Source: Rhodospirillales bacterium
GTDB lineage: Bacteria; Pseudomonadota; Alphaproteobacteria; Dongiales; Dongiaceae
DNA: 64,000 nucleotides
NCBI GenBank assembly: GCA_009885795.1
Contig: VFKA01000025.1
Coordinates: 1 to 64,000, forward strand
Direction of reading: 5' to 3'
Part shown: positions 20,836 through 30,825 of the stretch, in pieces
Layout: each line of letters starts with the position of its first letter
Position numbering within the stretch: position 1 is the stretch's first letter
Position numbers and translations under genes: made by a program
Notes under the pieces: model-generated
What the model was told of the DNA's origin: nothing
Databases searched by the model: none
Seen by the model: only the letters and a program-made list of their open reading frames with translations

Positions 20836-21768
20836 ATGCCAATGACCGCGGCTTCCGCCAGAATCGGCGTCGATCTCGGCGGCACCAAGATCGAGGCCGT
20901 GGCCCTCGATGCCGACGGCCGGGAGCTGGTCCGCCGGCGGATACCGACCCCGGCGGGCGGATATTCCGAGACGGTGGCGGCCGTGGTCGAGCTCGTTCGG
21001 GCGGTCGAAGCCGAGCTTTCCGCGGCCGGCGCCATGGCCGCCAGCGTCGGCATAGGCATACCCGGCGCCCTCTCGCCGGCTACGGGTCTGATAAAGAACG
21101 CTAATTCCACCTGCCTCATCGGACACCCATTCGACCGCGACTTGGCCGCGGCCCTGGGACGGCCGGTGCGCATCATGAACGATGCCAACTGCTTCGTTGT
21201 GTCCGAGGCCACTGACGGCGCCGGGGCGGGTGCCGCCGTCGTCTTCGGGGCGATCCTCGGAACCGGCGTCGGCGGGGGCCTTGTCGTCCATGGCAGGGTC
21301 TTGACCGGCGTGAATGCCATCGCCGGCGAGTGGGGCCACAACCCCCTGCCCTGGCCGGAGGATGACGAGCGTCCCGGCCCCGCGTGCTATTGCGGCCGGC
21401 TGGGCTGCATCGAGGCATTCCTCGGCGGCGGCGCGCTTGCCCGGCAGTACTTGGACCTCGGCCGCCGGGAACTGGACCCGCCGGCGATCGAGGCCGCGGC
21501 GGCTTCCGGCGACGCCGGCGCCGAGACGGTCTTGCGCCGGTATGAAACACGCCTGGCCCGGTCGCTGGCCACCGTCATCAACCTGCTCGACCCCGATGTC
21601 ATCGTACTCGGGGGCGGCCTCTCCAACCTGCGGCGGCTTTATGCCAACGTTCCCGGCTTGTGGCGCCGATGGGTTTTCTCGGATCGCGTCGACACCGTCT
21701 TGAAGCCGCCGCTCCACGGCGATTCGAGCGGCGCGCGGGGCGCCGCCTGGCTCTGGCCTAAATTTTAG
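20836..21768 (+). CDS. ROK-family sugar kinase
   Basis: A 310-residue ATP-dependent hexose kinase of the ROK type (fructokinase, mannokinase or N-acetylglucosamine kinase). It has the phosphate-binding motif GVDLGGTKIEAV near the N-terminus, the catalytic Asp in IMNDANCF, GTGVGGGLV, the EWGHNPLPW block with its zinc-ligand His, and the zinc motif CYCGRLGCIE. The sugar cannot be told apart by sequence reading alone. It is divergent from divK and its stop overlaps the end of the facing EipB-like gene by 4 bp. Confidence 0.93.
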   Translation: MPMTAASARIGVDLGGTKIEAVALDADGRELVRRRIPTPAGGYSETVAAVVELVRAVEAELSAAGAMAASVGIGIPGALSPATGLIKNANSTCLIGHPFDRDLAAALGRPVRIMNDANCFVVSEATDGAGAGAAVVFGAILGTGVGGGLVVHGRVLTGVNAIAGEWGHNPLPWPEDDERPGPACYCGRLGCIEAFLGGGALARQYLDLGRRELDPPAIEAAAASGDAGAETVLRRYETRLARSLATVINLLDPDVIVLGGGLSNLRRLYANVPGLWRRWVFSDRVDTVLKPPLHGDSSGARGAAWLWPKF

Positions 21769-22577
21769 CAGGACGGCCTTGGCACGCTTTCGACCTTGCC
21801 GAGCTTCGCGATCACCTCGAAATCGGCATAGTCCAGCCGCCAATCGGTGACGACGCCATTGTCATGGAGCTGCAGGCGTTGCTCATGCTCCGGTTCGGCC
21901 GCCTGACCCTCGGCGGCGAAGAACGCCAGCTCCACATGCCGGCTCGGACCCCTGGTCAACGGGTCGGAATTCGTGGCGACCCCCTGCCCCGGCATCAGCG
22001 CGCGTCCGAAAAAAGCGTTGACGCCGAACAGTCCTTCGGCGTCGGACCCGTCGAAGACCGTGGCCCACATCAGCGGCTCGCCCGCGCCGGCCTGTTCCAT
22101 GAGCTTGATGCTGTGCGCGGTCGGGAACAGCGTCCCGGCCGGCAACGCGACGGCATAGCTACTGGGCGACGTGTACTTCGCCTCGCCGCCCGCGCCAACG
22201 GCCTTCAGGCTGGCCTCGCCGCGAAATTCCTCTTTCTCCTGGCCCGATTGCATCTGCCGGGCGTAGAAGCGGTACTTGAGGCCGTCCTTCGATTCCCAAC
22301 TGACCATGCTCCAGCCGAGCTGAACCTCTTCGCCGCTGCTGTAGACGAAGGTCATGGCCGAGCGCTGGCTGACCGTCCAGCCATCGCACGCATCGGCGAA
22401 TTCATAGGTCATGACGCCGCTGACATCGGCGACCTCGCTGCCGCTGACGGTGCGCCCGAGGCTCAAATCATAGACGGCCTTATGCGGCGCGACTTCGACG
22501 GCGAACGCCGCACCCGCCGACAGCAACACCGCTCCCAGCAGGCCCGCCAGGCCCGCCCGCGCCCACATCACCGACAT
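21765..22577 (-). CDS. EipB-like periplasmic envelope-integrity protein (DUF1849)
   Basis: Predicted 270-residue secreted protein. A signal peptide (LAGLLGAVLLSAGAAFA) is followed by the family start VEVAPHKAVYDLSLGRTVSG. The cysteine pair expected for EipB is present, one in DACDGW and one as the last residue (RPSC), which form a disulfide in Brucella EipB. EipB proteins help maintain the cell envelope in Rhizobiales; the molecular role is still unclear. I start at 22577 because GAAGG precedes it, rather than at the longer frame at 22619. Confidence 0.88.
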   Translation of the reverse strand: MSVMWARAGLAGLLGAVLLSAGAAFAVEVAPHKAVYDLSLGRTVSGSEVADVSGVMTYEFADACDGWTVSQRSAMTFVYSSGEEVQLGWSMVSWESKDGLKYRFYARQMQSGQEKEEFRGEASLKAVGAGGEAKYTSPSSYAVALPAGTLFPTAHSIKLMEQAGAGEPLMWATVFDGSDAEGLFGVNAFFGRALMPGQGVATNSDPLTRGPSRHVELAFFAAEGQAAEPEHEQRLQLHDNGVVTDWRLDYADFEVIAKLGKVESVPRPSC

Positions 22578-22673
22578 CTGCCTTCGCTTTCCAGGAAACC
22601 GCGCCAAAACCGGCGGCACTATGTCACGGATTCGCCCGCCGCGATAGCGTCGGCCACATCGGTGCCATCGAAC

Positions 22674-24410
22674 CTAATTCGATGCCATGGCATGGGTTCC
22701 GGCCCAATTGGCGGGCGGAGGCGAGATCGAGAACCGGACTGCCCGCTCCGACATTTCCCGCGCCGGACCGTGGTCCGGCTTGATTTCGAGACAGCGTTCG
22801 AAGGCGTTCCGCGCGCTGGCCCGATCGCCGGCCCGGTAGGCGTCGAGCCCCTCGCCATAGGTCGCACACGGCAAGCGGGCCGCCTCTGGGGTCTCGGCCA
22901 GCGGCCCCATGACCTCGTGGATCGTGACCGGACCGGCCTTGCCCGGCGGCAGGATTCGGTCGATCTCGCGCAACAGCAAGCTGTCGCGCACCAACGCGGC
23001 CGTGTCGTCGTTCAAGAGAATTCTCGTGCCGTAGAGCTTGTTTGCGTTCTCGATGCGCGAGGCGGTGTTCACGGTGTCGCCGATGACCGTGTAACTCATC
23101 GCCGATGCCGAGCCGATGTTGCCGACGACAACCTCGCCGGTGGCGATGCCGATCCTGAGACCTATCTCCGGCATGAATTGCTTGAGGCCGAGAATGCCAG
23201 GGACTTCGCCTCGGAATTCTTCGAAGCGCGACACCTGAGCCAGCGCCGTGGCGCAGGCCATGCGCCCTTGCTCGTGCGGCGCGATGAAAGGCGGGCCGAA
23301 GAACGCCATCACGGCATCGCCGATGAACTTGTCGACCACGCCGTCGTGGCGCCGCACTTCATCGGCCATCAGCCCGAGGTAGCGGTTGAGCAGAGCGACG
23401 AGCGAGGCCGGCGTGACTTGCTCGGACAGCATGGTGAAGCCCTGCATGTCCGCGAACGGGATGGTCAGGACGCGCTTGTCCCCAGCGCTTCCAGTCAGCT
23501 CCGGATGCTCGACCAGGCCCTCGACCAGCCGCGGGTCGACATAGCGCCCGAACGTGGCGCGGATCTTGTCCTTGAGCCTCGGTTCGCGAAGCATATAGTT
23601 GAAAGCGCGGGTGAGTTCTCCGATCTCATCCTCGGATCTCACGTCGAGTTCGCCCTCCATGGCCCCCTGCTGGACGGCCCGGGTCGCGGTCACGAGCGGC
23701 TGGACCGCGCCGACCAGGCGGCGAGCGATGCGGGCCGCCATCAGCAGCCCGATGAGAATGGCGATGCCAAGCACGACGAAAGTGATTTGGATCACCTGCC
23801 TTTGGCTGTCGTGGGCGGTGCCGACGGTGCTTCGCGCGAGCTCGAGCGCCGCTCTTCTCGTGGCCTCCATGCGGACGGCCACTCGGTCGCGCGCCGCGTC
23901 GAGGCTCGGCAGCGTCGCCTCGATGGCGGCTCGATCTCCGGCCTCTATGCTTTCCGTCAAGGCGAGCCGAATGGCGGCGAGACCGGCACGATCTTGTTCG
24001 ATCGCCTCGATCCTGCCATCAAGCTATCCCAGCAGCAGCGGGTTGTCGAAGGGCATCCGTTCCGCCGCCTGTCGCGCGAACGCGGCGCGTGCCGCCGATA
24101 ATTCGTCATCCGCCTGCCCCGCGGCCGTCGCCGCCTCGCCCAGGATACGCGCCAGATCCGGGGTGTCCTTGCCCTCGAGCCGCTCGATCACGGCGCGCCG
24201 CAACAGCAACGATTGTTCGAGCAATCGAATATGAGCCCGGGCCAACATGCCATAGGCCGGAAGGTAGGTTTCGTTGATGGCGGTGATAAGCGAGCCGACA
24301 CGAGTCGACATGACGGCCCCAACGACCGTGATCCCGGTCATCAGCACCAGTAGGATCAGGGTGACGGCGAAGACGTTATTGGCGATGGTGGGCGTGGGGC
24401 GGAATCGCAT
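22674..24410 (-). pseudogene. HAMP-domain adenylate/guanylate cyclase interrupted by an in-frame TAG
   Basis: A class III nucleotide cyclase read in one frame from ATG 24410 to 22674 but broken by TAG at 24024-24026. The first part (128 residues) has a membrane helix (about 12-34) and a helical sensor region. After 21 more codons the frame continues with a second helix, a HAMP region, and a cyclase domain with FADMQGFT, GDAVMAFFG and the IGDTVNTASRIE block. The domain has both metal aspartates. A CAG-to-TAG change would explain the break. If real, internal initiation (for example TTG at 23960) might still make a cyclase with one membrane helix. Confidence 0.82.
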
Positions 24411-24431
24411 CGCGCCGATGTTGTCCGGAAC

Positions 24432-25481
24432 CTAGGATGCCATGGCGATGGGCGCCGTGGCGCCGGCCGGCTGTTGTTGCGTGATGCAGTGGATGCCGCC
24501 GCCGCCATGGAGGATGTCGAGCGCCGGGATCTGGACGATTTCCCGGTCGGGGAACAGCCTGGCCAGCGTATCGCGGGCACGCGCGTCCTGCGGGTCCTCG
24601 AACGCCGGCATGACGATCGCGCCATTGGCGATGTAGAAATTGATGTAGGAGAGCGCCAGCCGGCGCCCATCCGCCATGAACCGGGGACGGGGCTGTTCGA
24701 TGGTCACGATCTCCAGGCTCCGCCCCTTGGCGTCGGTGGCGGCCTTCAACCGGGCCAGATTGTCGGCGAGCGCCTTGTGATTGGCGTCGGCGGGATCGCT
24801 CGCGGAAAGCGCCACGACGACGCCCGGCCGCGCGAAACAGGCGAGGTTGTCGACATGCCCGTCCGTCTCGTCGTCCTGCAGCCCCTCGCCCAGCCAGATC
24901 ACCTTGCGCGCGCCGAGATAGCCGGCGAACACTTCCTCGATATCGGCCGCGCTTAGCCCTGGGTTCCGGTTCGGGTTGAGCGCGACGCTTTCGGTCGTCA
25001 TCACCGTGCCTTCGCCGTCGCTGTGGATGGCGCCGCCTTCCATGACGATGGGTGCCTCGTAGCGGGTCAGCCCCAAATGCTCCAGCACCTTGGCGGCCAC
25101 GGCCGCGTCTCGCTCATGGTCGGGATACTGGTTGCCCCAGGCGTTCCAGCGCCAGTTGACGCCCGCGACCTGGCCCTGTCCGTTCACCACGAAGGTCGGG
25201 CCGTTGTCGCGCATCCAGGAATCGTCGTGCGGCAGGGGAAACGTGCCGACGCCGGCGCCGCTGTGCAGCGATACTTCCGTGACATTCTTGGGCTTGGCGA
25301 TCATCGTCACCGGCTCGAACCGGGCGATGGTGTCGGCGACCTCGGCGTAGGATTCGCGCGCCGCCTCGAGCTTGTCGCCCCACAGCCCGGCGCGGCACGG
25401 CCACTCCATCCAGCAGCGGCTGTGCGGCGCCCATTCGGCGGGCATCTGGAATCCGTCATCGGCCGGCCGCGGCAAGGGCAT
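24432..25481 (-). CDS. aguA: Agmatine deiminase
   Basis: A 349-residue cytoplasmic enzyme that converts agmatine to N-carbamoylputrescine in polyamine synthesis from arginine. It has the family N-terminus (MPAEWAPHSRCWMEWP), DDSWMRDNGPTFV, the EGGAIHSDGEGT block, DDETDGHVDN and a catalytic cysteine near residue 332 in GGGGIHCITQQ. Length is typical. No N-carbamoylputrescine amidohydrolase gene is visible beside it. It precedes the interrupted cyclase gene on the same strand by 21 bp. Confidence 0.96.
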   Translation of the reverse strand: MPLPRPADDGFQMPAEWAPHSRCWMEWPCRAGLWGDKLEAARESYAEVADTIARFEPVTMIAKPKNVTEVSLHSGAGVGTFPLPHDDSWMRDNGPTFVVNGQGQVAGVNWRWNAWGNQYPDHERDAAVAAKVLEHLGLTRYEAPIVMEGGAIHSDGEGTVMTTESVALNPNRNPGLSAADIEEVFAGYLGARKVIWLGEGLQDDETDGHVDNLACFARPGVVVALSASDPADANHKALADNLARLKAATDAKGRSLEIVTIEQPRPRFMADGRRLALSYINFYIANGAIVMPAFEDPQDARARDTLARLFPDREIVQIPALDILHGGGGIHCITQQQPAGATAPIAMAS

Positions 25482-25572
25482 TCTCCGTCGCCTGTTGCGA
25501 TCGACGGGAGTCTAGAGATCGAGCGCGGCCTTGGCAATGCGAAAGTCGGCGCGGAGGTTCTGGACAATAATC

Positions 25573-25977
25573 CTACTGCGCGGGCGCCGCCGCGATTTCG
25601 CCGGCTCCGTCGGCTTGCCGATGCCGCAGCCGGACGACAGCCTCCTCGTAGCGTGTTTGCGCGGCGGCGCAAGCCTCGACCGGCCCGATGGGCACGACCA
25701 GCACCGCGACCTGGGCGAGATCGGAGAGGAACCCCTCCATGAACGTGAACTCCCGGTCCTCGAAGCGCCGCATCGTCGCCCGGTCGATCTCGGCGCAGGC
25801 TTGGCCCCGATCCGCCTCGGCGTCATAGAAGAGCCGCGCCTGCCCGGAGTCATCCTCCGCCAGCAGCCAATCGGCCTCGCGCGTCAGCGCGCCGTTGCGC
25901 TCGACCAACTGCTTCACGTTGGTTCCGCAACCGGCAAGCGCCAGGACCATCGCCAGGATGAGGGGTCGGGTCATCAT
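25573..25977 (-). CDS. Hypothetical lipoprotein
   Basis: A 134-residue protein I do not recognise. A short signal peptide ends in the lipobox LAGC (cysteine near residue 17), so it should be lipidated and facing the periplasm. The rest is acidic and mostly helical, with two further cysteines and a hydrophobic patch (QVAVLVVPIGPVEA). The gene stands between aspS and aguA on the same strand, with about 90 bp to aguA. Confidence 0.72.
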   Translation of the reverse strand: MMTRPLILAMVLALAGCGTNVKQLVERNGALTREADWLLAEDDSGQARLFYDAEADRGQACAEIDRATMRRFEDREFTFMEGFLSDLAQVAVLVVPIGPVEACAAAQTRYEEAVVRLRHRQADGAGEIAAAPAQ

Positions 25978-26037
25978 GGCAGCAAGGCTACCACCGCACC
26001 CCTAACAAATGCTGAGAAATTAACCCTAACGCATGGT

Positions 26038-27816
26038 TTACTTTTTCACCGGCGGATCGAGCCTGATGTGCAGCTCCTTCAGCCGCGCCGGCGGCACTTC
26101 CGCGGGCGCGCCCATGAGAAGATCCTGGGCCTGCTGGTTCAATGGGAAGGCGATGACCTCGCGGATATTGCGCTCGTCGGCCAAGAGCATGACGATGCGA
26201 TCGATGCCGGGCGCCGAGCCGCCATGGGGCGGGGCACCGAATTTCAAGGCGTTCAGCATGCCGCCGAAACGGGATTCCACCTCCTCGCGGGCGTAGCCGG
26301 CGATGGCGAAGGCCTTGTACATGATCTCGGGCAGATGGTTGCGGATGGCGCCGCTCGATAGCTCGATGCCGTTGCACACGATGTCGTACTGATAGGCTTT
26401 CACCGTCAACGGGTCTTGGCCCTCGAGCGCGGCCAACCCGCCTTGCGGCATCGAGAAGGGATTATGGGAAAACTCGATCTTGCCGGTCTCGGCATCCCGT
26501 TCGTACATAGGAAAATCGACGACCCAGCAGAAGCGGAAGGTGTCGCGCGCGACGAGGCCCAACTCCTCGCCGATCTTGGTCCGCGCCAGGCCCGCGAACT
26601 TGGCCGCCGCCTCGGGCGCGTCGCAGGCGAAGAAAACGGCGTCGCCCACGCCCACGCCGGCCACTTTGCGGATGGCATCGAGGCGCGCGGCGTCGAGGTT
26701 CTTGGCGATCGGCCCCTTGGCCTCGCCCTCGGCGAAGATGACGTAGCCGAGCCCGCCGGCGCCCTCGCCCCTCGCCCACTCATTGAGCTTGTCGTAGAAG
26801 CTGCGCGGGCGGCCGGCCGCGCCCGGCGCCGGAATGGCGCGCACCACCGCGCCCTCGGCGACTCTCCTCGCGAACAGCCCGAAGTTCGAGCCCTTGAAGG
26901 CCTCGCTCGCGTCGGCAATGCGGATCGGGTTGCGCAAGTCCGGCTTGTCCGTGCCATAGGCCAGCATCGCCTCGGCGTAAGGGATGCGCGGGAACGGCAA
27001 GGGCGAGACCGTGCGGTTGCCGGCGAATTCCTCGAACACGCCATGCAGCACCGGCTCCAGCGCCGCGAAGACGTCTTCTTGCGTCACATACGACATCTCG
27101 AAATCGAGCTGGTAGAACTCGCCCGGCGAACGGTCGGCACGGCTGTCCTCGTCGCGAAAGCACGGCGCGATCTGGAAATAGCGGTCGAAGCCGGCGATCA
27201 TCAGCAGCTGCTTGAACTGCTGCGGCGCCTGCGGCAGGGCGTAGAACGTGCCGGGGTGCATGCGGCTCGGCACCAGGAAATCGCGCGCCCCTTCCGGCGA
27301 GCTCGCGGTCAGGATCGGGGTCTGGAATTCGGTGAAGCCCGACGCGGTCATGCGCCGGCGGATGCTGGCGATCACCTGCGCGCGCAAGAGGACGTTGCGG
27401 TGGATGCGCTCGCGCCTGAGATCGAGAAAGCGGTAGCGCAGGCGGATATCCTCGCTAGTGTCCTCGTCGCTGTTCACCTGAAGCGGCAGCGGCTCGGCCG
27501 CGCTCTGCACCATGAAGGCGCCGATCTGCACCTCGATCTCGCCGGTGGCCATGCGCGGGTTGAGGGTATCGGCCGGGCGCTTCACCACCATGCCGGTGAC
27601 GGTGACGACGCTCTCCAGCCGCGCGCGCTCGACCGTGGCCAGCAGCGGGCTCGACACGTCGATGACGCATTGCGTCAGCCCGTAATGATCGCGCAGGTCG
27701 AGAAACAGCAGATTGCCGTGATCGCGCTTCCTATGCAGCCAGCCCGACAGGCGCACCTCGGCGCCGGCATCGGCAAGGCGCAGCGCGCCGCAGGTATGGG
27801 TGCGATAGACGTGCAT
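26038..27816 (-). CDS. aspS: Aspartyl-tRNA synthetase
   Basis: A 592-residue bacterial-type AspRS. It has an N-terminal OB anticodon-binding domain ([10 protein letters not shown]...[11 protein letters not shown]), class II motif 2 in the [15 protein letters not shown] region, a bacterial GAD insertion, and motif 3 near the end ([13 protein letters not shown]). The length is normal. Whether it is discriminating or also charges tRNA-Asn cannot be decided without knowing if gatCAB and asnS are present. A repeat element lies immediately upstream. Confidence 0.98.
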   Translation of the reverse strand: MHVYRTHTCGALRLADAGAEVRLSGWLHRKRDHGNLLFLDLRDHYGLTQCVIDVSSPLLATVERARLESVVTVTGMVVKRPADTLNPRMATGEIEVQIGAFMVQSAAEPLPLQVNSDEDTSEDIRLRYRFLDLRRERIHRNVLLRAQVIASIRRRMTASGFTEFQTPILTASSPEGARDFLVPSRMHPGTFYALPQAPQQFKQLLMIAGFDRYFQIAPCFRDEDSRADRSPGEFYQLDFEMSYVTQEDVFAALEPVLHGVFEEFAGNRTVSPLPFPRIPYAEAMLAYGTDKPDLRNPIRIADASEAFKGSNFGLFARRVAEGAVVRAIPAPGAAGRPRSFYDKLNEWARGEGAGGLGYVIFAEGEAKGPIAKNLDAARLDAIRKVAGVGVGDAVFFACDAPEAAAKFAGLARTKIGEELGLVARDTFRFCWVVDFPMYERDAETGKIEFSHNPFSMPQGGLAALEGQDPLTVKAYQYDIVCNGIELSSGAIRNHLPEIMYKAFAIAGYAREEVESRFGGMLNALKFGAPPHGGSAPGIDRIVMLLADERNIREVIAFPLNQQAQDLLMGAPAEVPPARLKELHIRLDPPVKK

Positions 27817-27906
27817 GGGTGGGCGAATTCCTGGGGGCGTCGGCAGGCGGCGGCAAGAGGCAGGAAAGCCGCGCGGAAGTCAAGCGGGCGGGCAACGCTC
27901 GGCATT

Positions 27907-27995
27907 CCTCATCCTGAGCCCGTCGAAGGATGAGGAAACCTCGAAAGAACCTCATGGTGAGGAGGCTGCGTCAGCAGCCGTCTCGAACCATGAGG
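27907..27995. repeat. CTCAT palindromic repeat pair
   Basis: Two hairpins stand in tandem between aspS and the protease gene: CCTCATCCTGAGCCCGTCGAAGGATGAGG (27907-27935 region), and an element running from CCTCATGG (27950) to CCATGAGG (27995) with a GCTGCGTCAGCAGC core. Related copies are at 199, 30033 and 59596. Confidence 0.82.
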
Positions 27996-28002
27996 CGCCC
28001 GC

Positions 28003-29850
28003 CTAAAGCACGATGCTCGATTCCGCCAAGGACACGACGCCGGTCAGCGCGATCTCGAAATCGAGCTTGCCGTCGCCGGTGGTGTCGCCTTGCAGCAGGC
28101 CGTTCTCGAACCGCAATTCGCCCGCCACTTTGCCGAAGGCGGCGCCGCCGATGAAATCGAACGCCTGGTCGCCGGTACCCTTGACGGCGTCGATGGTGGA
28201 GAGGTCTATCCTGTCGCCTTCGGCTTCATTGAAATCGGAGATCGCGTCCCGCTTCTTGGTGCCCTTCCCGGCCTCCGATACCGAATTATAGTCGAAGATA
28301 TCGGCGCCTAGGCCCCCGATCAGCGCGTCCTTGCCGGCGCCGCCCATCAACGAATCCTCGCCGCCGCCACCGCTCAGCGTGTCGCTGCCGCCCAATCCCG
28401 ACATCGTGTCGTCCCCGCCCGTGCCGGCGAGATCGTCCTTTCGTCTGGTCCCGACGATGCTGCTGCCGCCCGAAGGCGGCGAAGGCGACGGCGGCGGCGG
28501 CAAAGGCGACACCGAACCCGACAGCAGGATATTGCCGTTGGCCACCAGCGTGTCGGCCGAAAGCCCGGTGAGGCCGACGAGCGTGACCGCGTCCGAAAAA
28601 TTGTCGACGCCGCCATCGGCATCGATCCTGACCACGGTGTTCCCGCCGCCCGAGACGAGCTGCACATAGTCGGCGACATTGCCGGTGTAACCAGAGATCG
28701 CGCCGCGAAAATCGAGCACATCGCCGCCGGCGCCGAGTTGGAAATCGGCGATGGAGTCGAGACCGCTGGCGGCCCCATCGTGGTCGAAGAGATCGGCGCC
28801 CGCGCCGCCGGTTAACTGGTCCTGACCGGCGCCTCCGGCCAACGTGTCATTGCCGCCGTTCCCGCTCATCGTATCATTGCCGGCGTTGCCGTTCAGCACA
28901 TTGGCAATGCTATTGCCGATCAGCCGGTCGCCCGCCGACCCACCGGTCGCGTTCTCGATGACGGCGCCGTAGGCGATGGCGACGTTGAATTGCGCCGGCG
29001 CGCCGTCGTTCCGGACCCCGATCGAGCTGAACGCGCCGTCATTGAGATCGATGGTCGCGGAAAGCGTCTGGTTCGAGGCGTCGATCCTGTCGATGCCGCC
29101 GGCGTCCCAGATCGCCTGCCGTTCCTCGACGCCGGCGCTGTAGCCATAGACGTCGTTGCCGGTGCGCGTCGCCATGTTGGGACCGTAGAGATACTGGATC
29201 GCGGCGATGTCGTAGAGCATCGGTTCCGTCGCCCGTATCGTGGCGTAGGGGCTCTGGGCGTACGCCATGACCGTGTACTGGTCGCTGTCCTGCGCCGCCG
29301 GCACCACGACCCCCGTGAAACTGTGGTCGAGGCCGAGCGCATGACCCAATTCGTGCAGCAGGGTGTAAAAACCGCGACCGCCCGGCACCATCGTGCCGCT
29401 GCTCGCGTAGTTGCTGCTCCAACTGGGGCTGAGCCAGATGTCGCCGCCTTCCGTGTAGTTGCCCGGATAGTAGCCCCAGGCGACGATGTTCGGATTGCCG
29501 GCGTTGACGGCGCCGCTATAGGCGACGCGAATGTCGCCGACGATCGACGCGTTGTCCGCCACCTGGATGAAGTCGATGTTCGCGACTTCCGCCCAGGCGG
29601 CGAGCGCCGCCTTGAAGGCCGCCTGCTCGGCCGCGCCCAAGGGCGCGAAATCCGCCGCGAACGGCTCGCCATAGTAATAGTTGGACGCCCAGTAACTGGT
29701 CGCGCCCCCGGAGCTCGGGAAGCTGTACTCGATCGTTGCGCCCGTTCCCGCGGGCCCGCCCCACTTCGTGCCGATGAGCAGGGCATCGACGCGGTTCAGC
29801 CCCGAATAGGGGACGGAGCTTACGGTATCGCCGCCGGTCGGTGTCGCCAT
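28003..29850 (-). CDS. Serralysin-type (M10) RTX metalloprotease
   Basis: A 615-residue predicted secreted zinc protease. The catalytic domain has HELGHALGLDH with the third ligand downstream, and a Met-turn in YTVMAYAQ. Two blocks of RTX calcium-binding repeats of the GGxGxD type follow (for example GNAGNDTMSGNGGNDTLAGGAGQD), separated by a proline-rich linker (PLPPPPSPSPPSGG). The C-terminus ends in a hydrophobic tail (SSIVL), as in type I secreted proteins. There is no Sec signal, as expected. No ABC exporter or inhibitor gene is next to it, so it must use a transporter encoded elsewhere. Confidence 0.93.
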   Translation of the reverse strand: MATPTGGDTVSSVPYSGLNRVDALLIGTKWGGPAGTGATIEYSFPSSGGATSYWASNYYYGEPFAADFAPLGAAEQAAFKAALAAWAEVANIDFIQVADNASIVGDIRVAYSGAVNAGNPNIVAWGYYPGNYTEGGDIWLSPSWSSNYASSGTMVPGGRGFYTLLHELGHALGLDHSFTGVVVPAAQDSDQYTVMAYAQSPYATIRATEPMLYDIAAIQYLYGPNMATRTGNDVYGYSAGVEERQAIWDAGGIDRIDASNQTLSATIDLNDGAFSSIGVRNDGAPAQFNVAIAYGAVIENATGGSAGDRLIGNSIANVLNGNAGNDTMSGNGGNDTLAGGAGQDQLTGGAGADLFDHDGAASGLDSIADFQLGAGGDVLDFRGAISGYTGNVADYVQLVSGGGNTVVRIDADGGVDNFSDAVTLVGLTGLSADTLVANGNILLSGSVSPLPPPPSPSPPSGGSSIVGTRRKDDLAGTGGDDTMSGLGGSDTLSGGGGEDSLMGGAGKDALIGGLGADIFDYNSVSEAGKGTKKRDAISDFNEAEGDRIDLSTIDAVKGTGDQAFDFIGGAAFGKVAGELRFENGLLQGDTTGDGKLDFEIALTGVVSLAESSIVL

Positions 29851-30154
29851 TGCCGTCTTTTCAAGGGTTTCGCCACTCGCGACTCATGGTTAACACTAGA
29901 CCAATGCCGATGGCAAAACAACGCCATGCCGGCCCCGCGCGAGGGCAATCGCATTTGACTGCGATCGGCTTTCCTCTTCTTTCGAGACGCGCCCATTGGG
30001 CGCTCCTCAAGATGAGGAAACCCAACAACAGGCCTCATGGTGAGGAGGCCGCGACAGCGGCCGTCCTCATCCCGAGCTTGTCGAGGGACGAACCATGAGG
30101 CCGCCAGTCCGATGCGATAGCCCTGGCCCCCCGGCCGCCTCCAGGCTACCCGGG
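29851..30154. other. Intergenic region with a repeat
   Basis: These 304 bp lie upstream of the leftward protease gene and downstream of the leftward DUF4189-like gene. The last third is a palindromic repeat (30033-30100). A GTTAAC at 29889-29894 resembles half of a CtrA box, but the partner half is TTGG instead of TTAA. No gene is seen. Confidence 0.5.
30033..30100. repeat. CTCATGG palindromic repeat with a nested hairpin
   Basis: The element runs from CCTCATGG to CCATGAGG with a GGCCGCGACAGCGGCC core, like the copy at 27950. Compared with that copy, the GTC...CGAACC junction is interrupted by a second hairpin unit (CTCATCCCGAGCTTGTCGAGGGA). Confidence 0.8.
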
Positions 30155-30562
30155 CTATTTGATCGTGAACGCGCCGTTGCTGCGGGCCCAGGTGTCGGAA
30201 ACGCAATCCTCCCCACCATATTCCTGGTAGGTGGCGATAGCGAATTTCGTGGCGGTGTCCTGGTCGTTGCCCCAGCCGGTTCCGTAGGAGCCATTGCCGG
30301 CATCGGCGAAGGCGCCGCAGGCGTCACGGAACCACGGCAGAACCTCGCACGTATCGGGTTCGCTCACCTCTTCGCGGCAGGACTTCACCGCGTCGTCCCG
30401 GCATTGCTCCTGCGTGTCGCGCTCGATGTGGATACGCACCGATTTGGCCGGCGCCGAATAGACGATCACGCCGTCCTGGCTGTCGTCCGCGCGCGCCTCG
30501 CCGGCGTATGCCGCCAGCAAGAGAGTGGCACAAGCCACCCACCTAGCCGCCGATTCCTTCAT
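30155..30562 (-). CDS. Secreted DUF4189-like cysteine-containing protein
   Basis: A 135-residue protein with a signal peptide (WVACATLLLAAYAGEARA) and five cysteines in the mature part. The C-terminal half has the loose DUF4189 pattern: small residues, GTGWGNDQDTATKFAIATYQ, then GGEDC. DUF4189 proteins are exported and of unknown function. I start at ATG 30562 because it gives a normal signal peptide; the frame is open further upstream without support. It stands alone between the protease and rnd. Confidence 0.68.
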   Translation of the reverse strand: MKESAARWVACATLLLAAYAGEARADDSQDGVIVYSAPAKSVRIHIERDTQEQCRDDAVKSCREEVSEPDTCEVLPWFRDACGAFADAGNGSYGTGWGNDQDTATKFAIATYQEYGGEDCVSDTWARSNGAFTIK

Positions 30563-30825
30563 CCTAACCCCTCCCCGCGCTTGTCTTTCTAGGAAGCATG
30601 GCCTATACTGCGATTGAATCTCCCGTTCGTTCCTCGACATCGTGAACCGATACCCCGAACGGCGCAGGGGCGCCGGCCCCGGTCCCGCTTGGCGAGAACT
30701 GTCCTCTTTGCGACATTTGCCGCGTCGCGCGCCCGCTTGGCATGGGGTCCGACGCTCGGATCCTAAGTTTTCCCGCCGGGCGCGCCCGTTCCCGGCCCCA
30801 CCAAATCCGTGTATAGACCCACGAC

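Noticed and set aside
29880-29895. Possible CtrA box before the RTX protease
   Set aside because: One half is TTAAC but the other is TTGG, two mismatches, so chance is likely.
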